Shown here in pieces: positions 44,459 through 52,470 of a stretch of DNA of 64,000 nucleotides. The stretch lies in the NCBI GenBank assembly GCA_020846635.1, contig JADLDO010000048.1, positions 62,001 through 126,000 of the forward strand. The letters are read 5' to 3'. This DNA comes from Caldilineaceae bacterium. GTDB lineage: Bacteria; Chloroflexota; Anaerolineae; Caldilineales; Caldilineaceae. Under the pieces are notes generated by a model. That model did not search any database. It was not told the origin of the DNA and saw nothing but the letters and a program-made list of their open reading frames with translations. The translations under genes and the position numbers were made by a program. Each line of letters begins with the position of its first letter. The first letter of the stretch is position 1.

Positions 44459-45691
44459 ATGAGCCAATCACTTCTGCCGCGCCACATTCCGCCGACGGCA
44501 ACCCCGCTGACTTTTACTGAATGGCAGCAGGGGGCCAATGCACCCGCTTCGGCCAACGAGGAGTTTGCCGCGGCACTGGCAGCCTATTTAGGCGTTCGCC
44601 ATCTGTTCCTCGCTTCCTCCGGGCGGGCGGCGCTGCGCCTTTTGCTGGATACGCTGGCACTCCAACCAGCGCTGGCTGGACGGCAAGAGGTCGTGCTGCC
44701 TGGCTATACCTGTCCGGCGCTGGCCAAGGTTGTGCTGGATGCTGGCCTGACGCCGCAGTTGGTCGATCTTGATCCCGATACCTTCACCTATCCACCGGCT
44801 GCTCTAGCCGCTGCCGTCAGCGAAGATACGCTGGCAGTAATGGTGGTACACCCTTTTGGCATTCCTGTTGCGCTGGGGCCGGCGTTGGCAGCCGCGCGCG
44901 CCGCGGGTGCGCTGGTGATTGAGGACGCTGCACAGGCGATGGGTGCGCGGGTGGACGGCGTGCAAGTTGGCACGCGCGGGCATGTCGGCTTATATAGTTT
45001 GGGGCCGGGAAAGCCGTTGGCGTTGGGGGGTGGCGGCGTCGTTGCCACGGGTGATGATGCGCTGGCTGCGGCATTAGCAAAGAGTTGGTCGGCGCTTGCC
45101 GTTCCTGCTGGCCTATCGGCAAGTTGGGCGTGGCTGCGGATGGGGCTATTCTCGCTGGCCTTTCAGCCGCCACTCTGGTGGCTGGCAACGCGCTTGGGCG
45201 CACAGAAGGTGGGGGGCAACGAGGCCAGTTGGGGCTACCGGCTGACGGGGTTCGCGCCATCGCAGGCGGCAGTCGGCTTGGCGTTGTTGCCCAAGCTGGA
45301 CGCCATCAATCAACACCGGCGCGATCATGCTCGCCTGCTCTTGGCCGGGTTGGCTGATCTGAAGGAGCTGACCTCCCCTGGCTTGCGGGGATCAAAGTTC
45401 ACCGAGAATACCAAGCAGGCGATCTACCTGCGGCTGCCACTGCTCACCCGCACTCCCGCCCAGGCGGATGCACTCTTTGCCGCGCTTTCGGCAGCAGGCA
45501 TCGGCGTGGGGCGCGTCTATGGGCGCACGCTGCCTGAGTTTTTCCCCCAGTTGGCATCGCCGCCACTGCCTGGCAGCGAGCGTGTGGCGCGCACGCTTTT
45601 GACTTTGCCCACCAATTACCACACAAGCGCAGCGGACCTCGCGCATATTCCTGAAGTGGTGCGTGCCGCATTGGCGTCCATGGACACTTGA
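44459..45691 (+). CDS. DegT/DnrJ/EryC1-type PLP-dependent sugar aminotransferase
   Basis: A 410-residue enzyme of the family that makes amino sugars from nucleotide-linked keto sugars. Signature features: FLASSGRAALRLLLDTLAL at the cofactor phosphate site, VVLPGYTCPALAKVVLDAG, VIEDAAQAMGA (Asp that contacts the pyridine nitrogen), and Lys185 in SLGPGKPLALGGGG, the expected Schiff-base lysine. It starts at ATG 44459, 34 nt after the MFS gene, with no strong ribosome site, and closes the glycan locus. It would add an amino group to a sugar used in the exported glycan, in line with the deacetylase. Confidence 0.9.
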   Translation: MSQSLLPRHIPPTATPLTFTEWQQGANAPASANEEFAAALAAYLGVRHLFLASSGRAALRLLLDTLALQPALAGRQEVVLPGYTCPALAKVVLDAGLTPQLVDLDPDTFTYPPAALAAAVSEDTLAVMVVHPFGIPVALGPALAAARAAGALVIEDAAQAMGARVDGVQVGTRGHVGLYSLGPGKPLALGGGGVVATGDDALAAALAKSWSALAVPAGLSASWAWLRMGLFSLAFQPPLWWLATRLGAQKVGGNEASWGYRLTGFAPSQAAVGLALLPKLDAINQHRRDHARLLLAGLADLKELTSPGLRGSKFTENTKQAIYLRLPLLTRTPAQADALFAALSAAGIGVGRVYGRTLPEFFPQLASPPLPGSERVARTLLTLPTNYHTSAADLAHIPEVVRAALASMDT

Positions 45692-45716
45692 GAGAGGCTG
45701 CAGCCATTGTCTTTCA

Positions 45717-45725
45717 TGGTATAAT
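45717..45725 (+). promoter_or_regulatory. Extended -10 promoter before the signalling island
   Basis: TGGTATAAT is a perfect extended -10 element (TGn plus TATAAT). No good -35 is visible, which extended -10 promoters do not need. Transcription would begin ~220 nt before the first regulator gene (45952). Confidence 0.55.
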
Positions 45726-45951
45726 AGCGGTATCTTGGTAGAGCATAGTCCGCTGATTAACTCTGCTGCCCTATTGTGGCTGTATCGTGGCTATCGTCTC
45801 CTGATCTCGATCCAAACTTCTAACCTGTGTTTGCGTTTTCCCTTTCTATTTAGCGTAATGATATGGCGCGAGCGACGACGTTTGCGCTATACTGTGCTTG
45901 CCAGTTAAGGCATGGCGGGAATTTGTGGACACGGCAGCAGGAGCAGCAAGC

Positions 45952-46590
45952 GTGGATAATCAAGCAATTCGTGTCATTTTGGCCGATGACCATCCAGTGG
46001 TGCGAACTGGTATTCGCACTCTATTGCAGCAGGCAGAAGATATTGTTGTGGTGGCAGAGACCGGCAATGGCAGCGAGGTCTTTAAGCTTGTAGAGCAGCT
46101 TGCCCCCGATGTGCTACTGTTGGACATGGAGATGCCTGGACTGTCAGGCGTAGAAGTCGCCATGCGGCTGAAGGAGAAGGGCGCGGTGGTGCGCGTCCTG
46201 GCGCTGAGCGCGTATGACGATGAGGAATATATTCGCAACCTATTGTTGCATGGCGCGTCGGGTTATTTGACCAAAGAAGAAGCGATTGAGATCATCATCG
46301 ACGCAGTGCGAGGGGTGGCGCGTGGCGAACAGGGATGGTTTAGCCGCCGCGCCATTGCACAACTGAGTGCGTTGAGTCGCCACGAAGCGAATCCGGCGAA
46401 AGAGTTGAGTAACCGGGAGCTTGATGTGCTGCGGCTGGTGGCCGCGGGCAAAACCAATCTGGAGATTGGTCATACATTGGGGATTAGCGAAAAAACTGTC
46501 GAAAAACATATGGGTGCGGTCTTTAACAAATTACAGGTTTCGTCTCGAGTGGAAGCGGCTGTGCTGGCTGTTCAGCAAGGTCTGGTATGA
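45952..46590 (+). CDS. NarL/FixJ-family response regulator (canonical)
   Basis: A 212-residue two-component regulator. The GTG at 45952 has GGAG upstream and places the receiver at the N-terminus (IRVILADDHPVVRTGIRTLL). The phosphoacceptor is Asp58 in LLLDMEMPG, with the later Ser in ALSAYDDEEY and Lys in GYLTKEEA. The C-terminal LuxR-type helix-turn-helix is at ~150-210: ELSNRELDVLRLVAAGKTN then IGHTLGISEKTVEKHM. It binds DNA as a dimer when phosphorylated. The partner kinase is probably one of those downstream in this island. It is closed by the terminator at 46644. Confidence 0.94.
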   Translation: MDNQAIRVILADDHPVVRTGIRTLLQQAEDIVVVAETGNGSEVFKLVEQLAPDVLLLDMEMPGLSGVEVAMRLKEKGAVVRVLALSAYDDEEYIRNLLLHGASGYLTKEEAIEIIIDAVRGVARGEQGWFSRRAIAQLSALSRHEANPAKELSNRELDVLRLVAAGKTNLEIGHTLGISEKTVEKHMGAVFNKLQVSSRVEAAVLAVQQGLV

Positions 46591-46643
46591 GGGGAATCCC
46601 TACCTAGCGGTTAGCATGATTCCCCATTGTGGTTCAAGTGATC

Positions 46644-46681
46644 GGCGTGTATCCTAGATACAGAAAGGATACACGCCTTTT
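46644..46681 (+). terminator. Terminator after the first NarL-type regulator
   Basis: GGCGTGTATCC (46644-46654) pairs with GGATACACGCC (46667-46677), followed by TTTTG. Confidence 0.88.
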
Positions 46682-46804
46682 GATTGGTTGTGGCTACACC
46701 AATCGGGCTGAGAACCACGAATAGCCCCCAAAGACAAGATGACGGAATACCGAGACGTAAGACTAATTAGCAAGAGTGATATTTTGCTTGAAGGAGACCT
46801 AAGA

Positions 46805-47563
46805 ATGATTCGCACCTTGATTGTCCATGATGTGACGCTAATTAGCGATCTCCTGACCACGGTGTTAGAAGACCAGGGTGATATAGTAGTCGTCGGTCAG
46901 GTTACGACGCCTGCAGAAGCGCTGGAAAAATTAGCAACCACGTCTTGTGATGTGATGGTGATCAATTGCCTCCTGCCTGATGAGGGCGCGCTCACATTGA
47001 CTCGTGCCGTTTCTAAGCAGTTTGGTACGGTAAAAGTTGTCATTGCGGGCCTTGTCGAATCCCAAACGGCAATTCTACATTGCCTGGAGGCAGGTGCATC
47101 GGGATATGTGCGCGAGGCTGATGGTGTCCAGCAGTTGATGGCGGTTGTACGCCATGCTGCCCAGGGAGAGGCACTGGTTTCGCCGGCGGTGGCGGGTGCG
47201 CTGATCGCACGTGTTAATGAACTGAAGCGGCTTGCTACAGAACTGAATGGCTATCACGAAACCGATATGGAGCAACAGGCTACTGAACTCACCGAGCGCG
47301 AGCGGGAGATCCTGGCGCTGTTGGGTGAAGGCTATAGCAACCGCGAGATTGCCGAGGAATTGGTCATCACGGTTGGTACAGTGAAGAACCATGTCCATAA
47401 CATTCTGGATAAGCTGGATGTTCACACCCGCAAGCAGGCAGCGATGGTCGCTCGCCAGTTGTCGCTGGGTGAGGTGAAGGCGGATTACGGAACGAAGTTT
47501 ACTTGGCCCGATGCAATGGGTATCAAGATAACATCCCGGCGAGATGCAGCAGCAATGCTCTAA
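46805..47563 (+). CDS. NarL-type regulator with Asn at the phosphoacceptor site
   Basis: A 252-residue protein; AAGGAG precedes the ATG at 46805. It has a receiver-like domain and a LuxR-type helix-turn-helix (~165-225: ELTEREREILALLGEGYSN, IAEELVITVGTVKNHVHNIL). The usual phosphoacceptor strand reads DVMVINCLLP, so Asn54 replaces Asp, and the N-terminal acid pair is HD (LIVHDVTLIS). The K-P region is also altered (GYVREADG). It is therefore unlikely to be phosphorylated in the standard way and may be constitutive, ligand-controlled or controlled by heterodimer formation. A ~30-residue C-terminal extension follows the helix-turn-helix. It is closed by a strong terminator. Confidence 0.9.
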   Translation: MIRTLIVHDVTLISDLLTTVLEDQGDIVVVGQVTTPAEALEKLATTSCDVMVINCLLPDEGALTLTRAVSKQFGTVKVVIAGLVESQTAILHCLEAGASGYVREADGVQQLMAVVRHAAQGEALVSPAVAGALIARVNELKRLATELNGYHETDMEQQATELTEREREILALLGEGYSNREIAEELVITVGTVKNHVHNILDKLDVHTRKQAAMVARQLSLGEVKADYGTKFTWPDAMGIKITSRRDAAAML

Positions 47564-47615
47564 GCGTGGTTAATAGGTTGGGAAAATTGACGCCAGGGCA
47601 GGGGTTTGCTATGGT

Positions 47616-47664
47616 TGGCAAGTCCATTGGGCAAGACAAAGTCCAATGGGCTTGCCAGTTTTTT
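47616..47664 (+). terminator. Strong terminator after the Asn-type regulator
   Basis: A 15-bp stem (47616-47630 with 47643-47657, one G-U pair) is followed by GTTTTTT. Confidence 0.9.
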
Positions 47665-47726
47665 GTGAACAGCGCCCTCAAGCCAAGATACATCTATAAA
47701 TGTACGTACAAATGTAAGGGAAATCG

Positions 47727-47828
47727 ATGGGTACAAGGCTCAAACACCTATTGATCGTTGACCCAAATGAGTCTGTACGCGGCGATATGCGGCACCTGTT
47801 GTTTTGGATCCAAATTGTATTTACATAA
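47727..47828 (+). pseudogene. Truncated receiver-domain ORF (33 codons)
   Basis: An ATG at 47727 preceded by AAGGG at good spacing encodes MGTRLKHLLIVDPNESVRGD and continues MRHLLFWIQIVFT before a TAA at 47826-47828. The first 25 residues match the first strand and helix of a receiver domain (hydrophobic strand, D-x-N/D-E pocket, then R-x-x-L helix). Everything after the first helix is missing, and the following ~140 nt do not continue the fold in any frame I could read. It is probably the remnant of a response regulator gene, or a short translated leader of the kinase gene downstream. Confidence 0.5.
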
Positions 47829-47966
47829 GTAAATGAGGTCGCCTCGGCTGTCGTTGTTCTGTCGGCATAAATGCGCCTTCAGAAAGGCACCTGCCTGCGG
47901 CCATCTTTGCGTTGGCACTTTTTCGTAGTTTTCTCGATCGGATCGTTTGCGCTAGCGGGGGGATGA

Positions 47967-49646
47967 GTGGCCGAAGAAGCAGAAGAAGAACTGCAAGTGA
48001 CAGGTGAACAGCTTCGCGCGATTCTGCATGGCACGACCATTACTGTCATGGCGACGGATCGCGACCTGCGCTATATCTGGGTCCATAATCCGCAATCTGG
48101 TCTCCGTGCAGAGGAAATGGTGGGGAAGCGGGATGATGAAATCTTTCCACCCGAGATCGCGAAACCATTTATCGAACTTAAGCAAGAGGTACTGGCAAAA
48201 GGAACCCTCGTACGCCGAGAATTGACCTTGAGGTGGAAAGGTATTTTCGAGCGTTACGACACGCGCGCGGAACCGCTGCGCAATCCTGAAGGTGAAATTA
48301 TTGGGGTAACAATTGTGAGAATCAACATTACCGAGCGGGCGCGTGACGAAGAACGAAACAGTTTCTTGGCCGAGGCCAGTCAGCTTCTCTCCGCATCGCT
48401 CGATTATGAGACAACGCTGCAACAGGTGGCGAACTCAATGGTGCCGAAATTGGCCGACTGGTGTTCTGTAGATATTCTCACCGAAGATGGAGAGATCGAG
48501 CAGGTGGCGGTGGCGCATGCGGACCCCGCCAAAGTCAAATGGGCCAAGAGTTGGCGTGAACATAACCCACCCTCGATTGATGATTCGGCTGGGCTTGCTC
48601 ATGTGCTGCGCACAGGCGAGTCAGAGTTCTATCCAGAGATCTCTCAGGACCTCATCGAGGAAGCCATTCGCAATGCAGAGACGGAGGAGCAGCGGTTTGC
48701 CATTCGAAGCATTGGCTTCAAGTCGGTCATTATCGTGCCATTGATCACACGCAGCCAGATTTTGGGTGCAATGACGCTGGTCTGGACAGAGTCGGATCGG
48801 CACTATGATGAGGCCGATTTGGCCTTTGTGCAGGAACTGGCGAGGCGAGCTGCCACCGCGGTTGACCATGCCAGGCTCTATCGTGAATCGCAAGTGCGCG
48901 CAGAGGAGTTTCGGCTGCTGAACGAAACATTGGAGCAGCAGGTGGATGAGCGGACGCGCGAACTGCGGCGCAGCAATCAGGATTTGGATCAATTTGCCTA
49001 CATTGCCTCTCATGATCTAAAAGCGCCATTGCGCGCCATTGATCATCTGTCTACTTGGGTGTTGGAAGATGTAGGCCATATGCTGCCCCATCGCTCACAA
49101 GAGCATCTGGAGAAGATGCGCAGCCGGATTAAGCGTATGGAAGGTCTGCTCGATGATCTGCTGACCTATTCGCGCGCCGGGCGTTATCGGGGTGAGGCTC
49201 GACTGGTCGATGCGAATGAGTTGGTGGCGCGGGTGATCGATACGGTCGCTGCCCCAGACGAGTTTACGGTTCGCGTTGAGGGTGAGCTACCGACACTCTT
49301 TACCTATCCGGCTCCCCTGGAAACCGTTCTGCGTAATCTTGTGAACAATGCCATTAAGCACCATGATAAGCCCGCGGGGACTGTTCGTATTTGGGCGACC
49401 GAAGTCAATGATATGATTGAATTTGCCGTCGCGGATGATGGCCCAGGGATTGACCCCGCTTTCCATGACCGCATCTTTCAGATGTTCCAGACGCTGCGCC
49501 CGCGCGACCAAGTAGAGGGTAGCGGCATTGGTCTGGCAGTGGTTGAGAAGATCGTGGTGAGTGTGGGCGGCAAGATCCAGTTGGAATCGACACCGGGCAA
49601 CGGTGCAACCTTCCGCTTCACATGGCCGCGAGAATTTTCCGCTTAA
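47967..49646 (+). CDS. PAS-GAF sensor histidine kinase
   Basis: A 559-residue soluble kinase. The GTG at 47967 follows a G-rich ribosome site; there is no membrane segment. Residues ~10-125 form a PAS domain (LRAILHGTTITVMATDRDLRYIW, ending VTIVRINITER), ~135-310 a GAF domain (FLAEASQLLSASLDYETTL, SVIIVPLITRSQILGAMTLV), then a coiled-coil. His349 in YIASHDLKAPLRAI is the phosphorylated residue. The ATPase domain has NLVNNAIKHHDKP, DDGPGIDPAFHDRIF and GSGIGLAVVEKIV. The DQFAYIASHDLKAPLR type of HisKA is found in phytochrome-like kinases that pair with Rcp1-type receivers, one of which follows at 49830. Confidence 0.95.
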   Translation: MAEEAEEELQVTGEQLRAILHGTTITVMATDRDLRYIWVHNPQSGLRAEEMVGKRDDEIFPPEIAKPFIELKQEVLAKGTLVRRELTLRWKGIFERYDTRAEPLRNPEGEIIGVTIVRINITERARDEERNSFLAEASQLLSASLDYETTLQQVANSMVPKLADWCSVDILTEDGEIEQVAVAHADPAKVKWAKSWREHNPPSIDDSAGLAHVLRTGESEFYPEISQDLIEEAIRNAETEEQRFAIRSIGFKSVIIVPLITRSQILGAMTLVWTESDRHYDEADLAFVQELARRAATAVDHARLYRESQVRAEEFRLLNETLEQQVDERTRELRRSNQDLDQFAYIASHDLKAPLRAIDHLSTWVLEDVGHMLPHRSQEHLEKMRSRIKRMEGLLDDLLTYSRAGRYRGEARLVDANELVARVIDTVAAPDEFTVRVEGELPTLFTYPAPLETVLRNLVNNAIKHHDKPAGTVRIWATEVNDMIEFAVADDGPGIDPAFHDRIFQMFQTLRPRDQVEGSGIGLAVVEKIVVSVGGKIQLESTPGNGATFRFTWPREFSA

Positions 49647-49731
49647 ATTCTCATGAAATTCTCAAGTCAAACCACTGTTGGGTAGATCATATTTCTATGG
49701 GTGTGCTGCCGGAGCAGCCTCCGATAGAATG

Positions 49732-49752
49732 TATAATAATAGCGTGTATAAT
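49732..49752 (+). promoter_or_regulatory. Tandem -10 elements before the Rcp1-like gene
   Basis: TGTATAATA occurs twice, with TATAAT at 49732-49737 and 49747-49752, 15 nt apart. No clear -35 is seen. A small hairpin GCTGC/GCAGC (about 49705-49718) lies just upstream. Confidence 0.45.
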
Positions 49753-49829
49753 AGAGGTGTAGCATGTAGGGAGTTTATGATTCTATGGGACGCTTTCTAA
49801 ATTTTGTGGGCAGTGGAGGAGTTGATCGC

Positions 49830-50267
49830 ATGTCTGGACAGAACATCCATATACTTTTAGTTGAGGATGATGAAATCGATGCGGAAGCCATTATGCGTGG
49901 CTTTTACGCGCAGAGGATCGCAAATCCGTTTACGCTGGTTTCAGATGGAATTGAAGCGTTGGATGTATTGCGTGGTACCAATGGAATGCCGCGACTGCCC
50001 CGGCCTTATATGATCTTGCTCGACATTAATATGCCGCGCATGAACGGCCTGGAGTTCCTGGAGGCAGTGCGCGCTGACCCGGAGTTGGCCCAAAGCGTGG
50101 TCTTTGTTTTGACCACCTCGAACCGCGATGAGGATATTATGGCTGCCTATAACCATCAGATCGCCGGTTATTTGCTGAAGTCGCGCGCGGGGAAAGATTT
50201 TATTGACTTGATTACGTTACTTGACTCCTATTGGCGAATTGTGGAGTTTCCTAGCGAGGTTAAGTAA
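49830..50267 (+). CDS. Rcp1-like single-domain response regulator
   Basis: A 145-residue stand-alone receiver. GGAGGAG precedes the ATG at 49830. It matches the cyanobacterial Rcp1/bacteriophytochrome-partner subgroup: HILLVEDDEIDAEAIMRGF, a long first loop, phosphoacceptor Asp65 in MILLDINMPRMNGLEFLEAVR, then VFVLTTSNRDEDIMAAYNHQIAGYLLKS. The C-terminus (LLDSYWRIVEFP) is typical too. No output domain is present, so it probably passes phosphate onward or interacts with a partner. It overlaps the next gene by 1 nt (TAATG), so the two are translationally coupled. Confidence 0.94.
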   Translation: MSGQNIHILLVEDDEIDAEAIMRGFYAQRIANPFTLVSDGIEALDVLRGTNGMPRLPRPYMILLDINMPRMNGLEFLEAVRADPELAQSVVFVLTTSNRDEDIMAAYNHQIAGYLLKSRAGKDFIDLITLLDSYWRIVEFPSEVK

Positions 50268-51409
50268 TGGAAGTTGAATCACCGGGCGCGCCTGTACGGT
50301 TGCTCTTGGTGGAGGACGACGAAATAGACCGCGAGGCTGTACGGCGCTTGTTGGGTGCGGGCTATGTGGTAACGGACGTTGCCACGGGCAAAGAGGCATT
50401 GGATGAGATTGCCGCCGCGCCGCCGGATGCTGTATTGCTCGATTTCCGTTTGCCCGACATTGAGGGAATTGACCTGGTTCCTGGCTTTGTCCAGGGGTTT
50501 ATCCCCGTGATTCTCCTGACCGGGGAGGATAGCCCTGAGGTCATCGTCGAGGCCATGCAGAAGGGCGCGCAGGATTATCTTGTCAAAGGGCATATCGGGC
50601 GCACAGAACTGGCGCGCGCCATCGACAATGCCATTGAAAAAGTGGCCCTGAAACGTGACTTGGCGCACCAACAAGCCCAGGTGGCGGAGCAGGCGTTAGC
50701 GTTGGAACGGTCGAATCGCCAAGTGCGGGCTTTGGCATCGGCGTTGACCCTGGCTGAACAGCGGGAGCGGCGGCGCATTTCGCAAATTCTCCATGATCAT
50801 GTGCAGCAGATGTTATATGGCATCCAAATGCGTACCTATCTGATCGGGTTGGATACGCCGGAGGAGAGCAAAATCTATATTCACGAGCATTTGGTTGAGA
50901 TGGAATCGTTGGTGGAAGAGGCGATCCAATCGACACGCACGCTGACTGTAGAACTGAGCCCGCCTGTGCTGCAAAGCGAAGGGTTGGGCGCTGCCTTTAA
51001 CTGGTTGGTGAATCAGATGGGTCGCCTTTACGATTTGCAGGTTGATCTGGAGATGTCACAGGACTATCAACTTGCCAGTGAAGACTTGCGCGTGCTCGTT
51101 TTTCAGCTAGTGCGAGAGTTGCTCTTTAATGTGGTTAAACATGCCCAGGTAGCTCATGCCCGGGTGGTGATGTGTCTGGAAGGCGAACAATTTGTGGTGC
51201 GTGTGGAGGATCAGGGTATTGGGTTTGATCCCGCCGTCCTCGAAGATGGGGAACGGCGTAATACCGGCGGGTTTGGCCTCTATAGCATACGCGAGCGGCT
51301 GGGTCTCTTTGGAGGTGAAGTAACCATTTCTTCCGGGCCGGGGCATGGCACTCAAGTTGTGCTCTCGCTGCCACAATCTGTCGCCTTACATGACCTGGTT
51401 CCTGAATGA
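50267..51409 (+). CDS. Receiver-HisKA_3 hybrid histidine kinase (NarX/DesK-like output)
   Basis: A 380-residue soluble hybrid. Residues ~10-125 form a receiver (LLLVEDDEIDREAVRRLL; Asp59 in AVLLDFRLPD; DYLVKGHIG). A coiled-coil linker (~130-165) leads to a HisKA_3 dimerisation domain with His176 in RRRISQILHDHVQQMLYG. The HATPase_c domain has ELLFNVVKHAQV, VEDQGIGFDP and GGFGLYSIRERLGLFGG. Kinases of this class normally phosphorylate NarL-type regulators. Here the input is itself a receiver, so the Rcp1-like protein, the receiver and the kinase form a relay. Start overlaps the previous stop. Confidence 0.95.
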   Translation: MEVESPGAPVRLLLVEDDEIDREAVRRLLGAGYVVTDVATGKEALDEIAAAPPDAVLLDFRLPDIEGIDLVPGFVQGFIPVILLTGEDSPEVIVEAMQKGAQDYLVKGHIGRTELARAIDNAIEKVALKRDLAHQQAQVAEQALALERSNRQVRALASALTLAEQRERRRISQILHDHVQQMLYGIQMRTYLIGLDTPEESKIYIHEHLVEMESLVEEAIQSTRTLTVELSPPVLQSEGLGAAFNWLVNQMGRLYDLQVDLEMSQDYQLASEDLRVLVFQLVRELLFNVVKHAQVAHARVVMCLEGEQFVVRVEDQGIGFDPAVLEDGERRNTGGFGLYSIRERLGLFGGEVTISSGPGHGTQVVLSLPQSVALHDLVPE

Positions 51410-51442
51410 GTTATTTGAATAACTCTCCATGTGGGAGGCATT

Positions 51443-51829
51443 GTGGCGCGCGTTTTCATTGTTGAAGATCACCCTGTTGTACGCAGAGGATATGTAGCCT
51501 TTATTCGTCGCGAAGCAGACCTAGAGGTCTGTGGTGAGGCGGGGTCAGCCGAGGAAGCATTGGCAGCATTGCCCGCCGCGCAGGCGGATGTTGTGGTGCT
51601 GGATGTGTCGTTGCCAGGTGGTATGAACGGCATTGACCTTTTGCGCGAATTAAAGCAGCTTTATCCTGACCTGCCCGTCTTGGTCGTCTCCGGCAATGAG
51701 GAAGCTGTGTATGGCGATCTTGTGGTGGGGCTGGGCGCGTGGGGCTATCTGATGAAAGGCAACGCTGAGGCGTTTGTCCAGGCTGTGCGTGCGATGGTGG
51801 CAGATACTCAGCCTCCCAAGAATCCATAG
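51443..51829 (+). CDS. NarL-type receiver without DNA-binding domain
   Basis: A 128-residue single-domain receiver. The GTG at 51443 follows GGGAGG. It has FIVEDHPVVRRGYVAFIRRE, Asp54 in VVVLDVSLPGGMNG, VLVVSGNEE and GYLMKGN, the NarL-family pattern. The protein stops shortly after the receiver (ADTQPPKNP), where relatives have a LuxR helix-turn-helix. It lies 33 nt after the hybrid kinase and is its likely direct target, perhaps as a phosphate sink or protein-interaction output. The next ~220 nt (51830-52053) contain a TATCTTT-rich stretch but no supported gene. Confidence 0.9.
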   Translation: MARVFIVEDHPVVRRGYVAFIRREADLEVCGEAGSAEEALAALPAAQADVVVLDVSLPGGMNGIDLLRELKQLYPDLPVLVVSGNEEAVYGDLVVGLGAWGYLMKGNAEAFVQAVRAMVADTQPPKNP

Positions 51830-52053
51830 CGGCGATTTCTGAAGTCTCATTTTTCTCAAATCCATCGTCGTTCCTCCTTTATAATTTTCTTCGTCTTTGC
51901 CTTCTTCTCTGTATCTCTTTCTATATCTTTTTGCCCCTTCATTATCTATCGTCCCTGTGGAGTGAACGTGATATATTCGTGGTAGCATCGCGCTCAGTCA
52001 CGACGCAATCTCCCGTTTGAGTATGGCAATGATCCCCCATGCGAAAGGGAAGC

Positions 52054-52341
52054 ATGATGGCAGAACTAGAGAGTGAACTCGCAGTTACCTTGCGTGAGAA
52101 ATTAGTGCGTGACAAGCACACGACTGATTCACAAATCGAGGTGATTGACAACAATGGAGTGATTACCTTGAGCGGCACCGCTGTCTCCAACAAGGCACGC
52201 GCGGCGGCTGCTCAAATTGTGCAGAACCATCCAGGCGTGTTGAGCCTCATTAATGACATTGAGGTGAACGACCCAAACGCTACCTCTGAGGTGATTGTTG
52301 TTGCGCCGCTCGCAACTGACCCGGCATTTCGCAACGAGTAA
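52054..52341 (+). CDS. BON-domain protein
   Basis: A 95-residue small protein. AAAGGGAAGC precedes the ATG at 52054. The sequence follows one BON domain: an N-terminal helix (LESELAVTLREKLVRD), strand IEVIDNNGVITLSGTAVSNKARAAAAQIV, then HPGVLSLINDIEV. There is no signal peptide, so it is probably cytoplasmic. BON domains bind phospholipid or other ligands and are common in osmotic or envelope stress proteins. It is followed by a terminator and then a predicted stress protein. Confidence 0.9.
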   Translation: MMAELESELAVTLREKLVRDKHTTDSQIEVIDNNGVITLSGTAVSNKARAAAAQIVQNHPGVLSLINDIEVNDPNATSEVIVVAPLATDPAFRNE

Positions 52342-52365
52342 CATTCTATACTGAGTCAACAGGGG

Positions 52366-52395
52366 GGCTGGCCCGCAAGGGCCAGCCATCTCTTT
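52366..52395 (+). terminator. Terminator after the BON gene
   Basis: GGCTGGCCC (52366-52374), loop GCAA, GGGCCAGCC (52379-52387), followed by ATCTCTTTC. Confidence 0.7.
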
Positions 52396-52470
52396 CATGA
52401 TTGCTTTTTAGCCATAGATAGCGTTCTTCATAGATAGAAGTTCGGCAAAAGGAGACACAGGATATCCCCT

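Noticed and set aside
30723..45691. Exosortase or PEP-CTERM protein within the glycan locus
   Set aside because: No gene here has the exosortase helix pattern or a PEP-CTERM tail. The 364-residue lipoprotein ends in a helix plus basic residues but lacks the PEP motif.
47503..47754. An 83-codon frame over the end of the Asn-type regulator
   Set aside because: It starts inside the regulator gene and runs through the strong terminator at 47616-47664.
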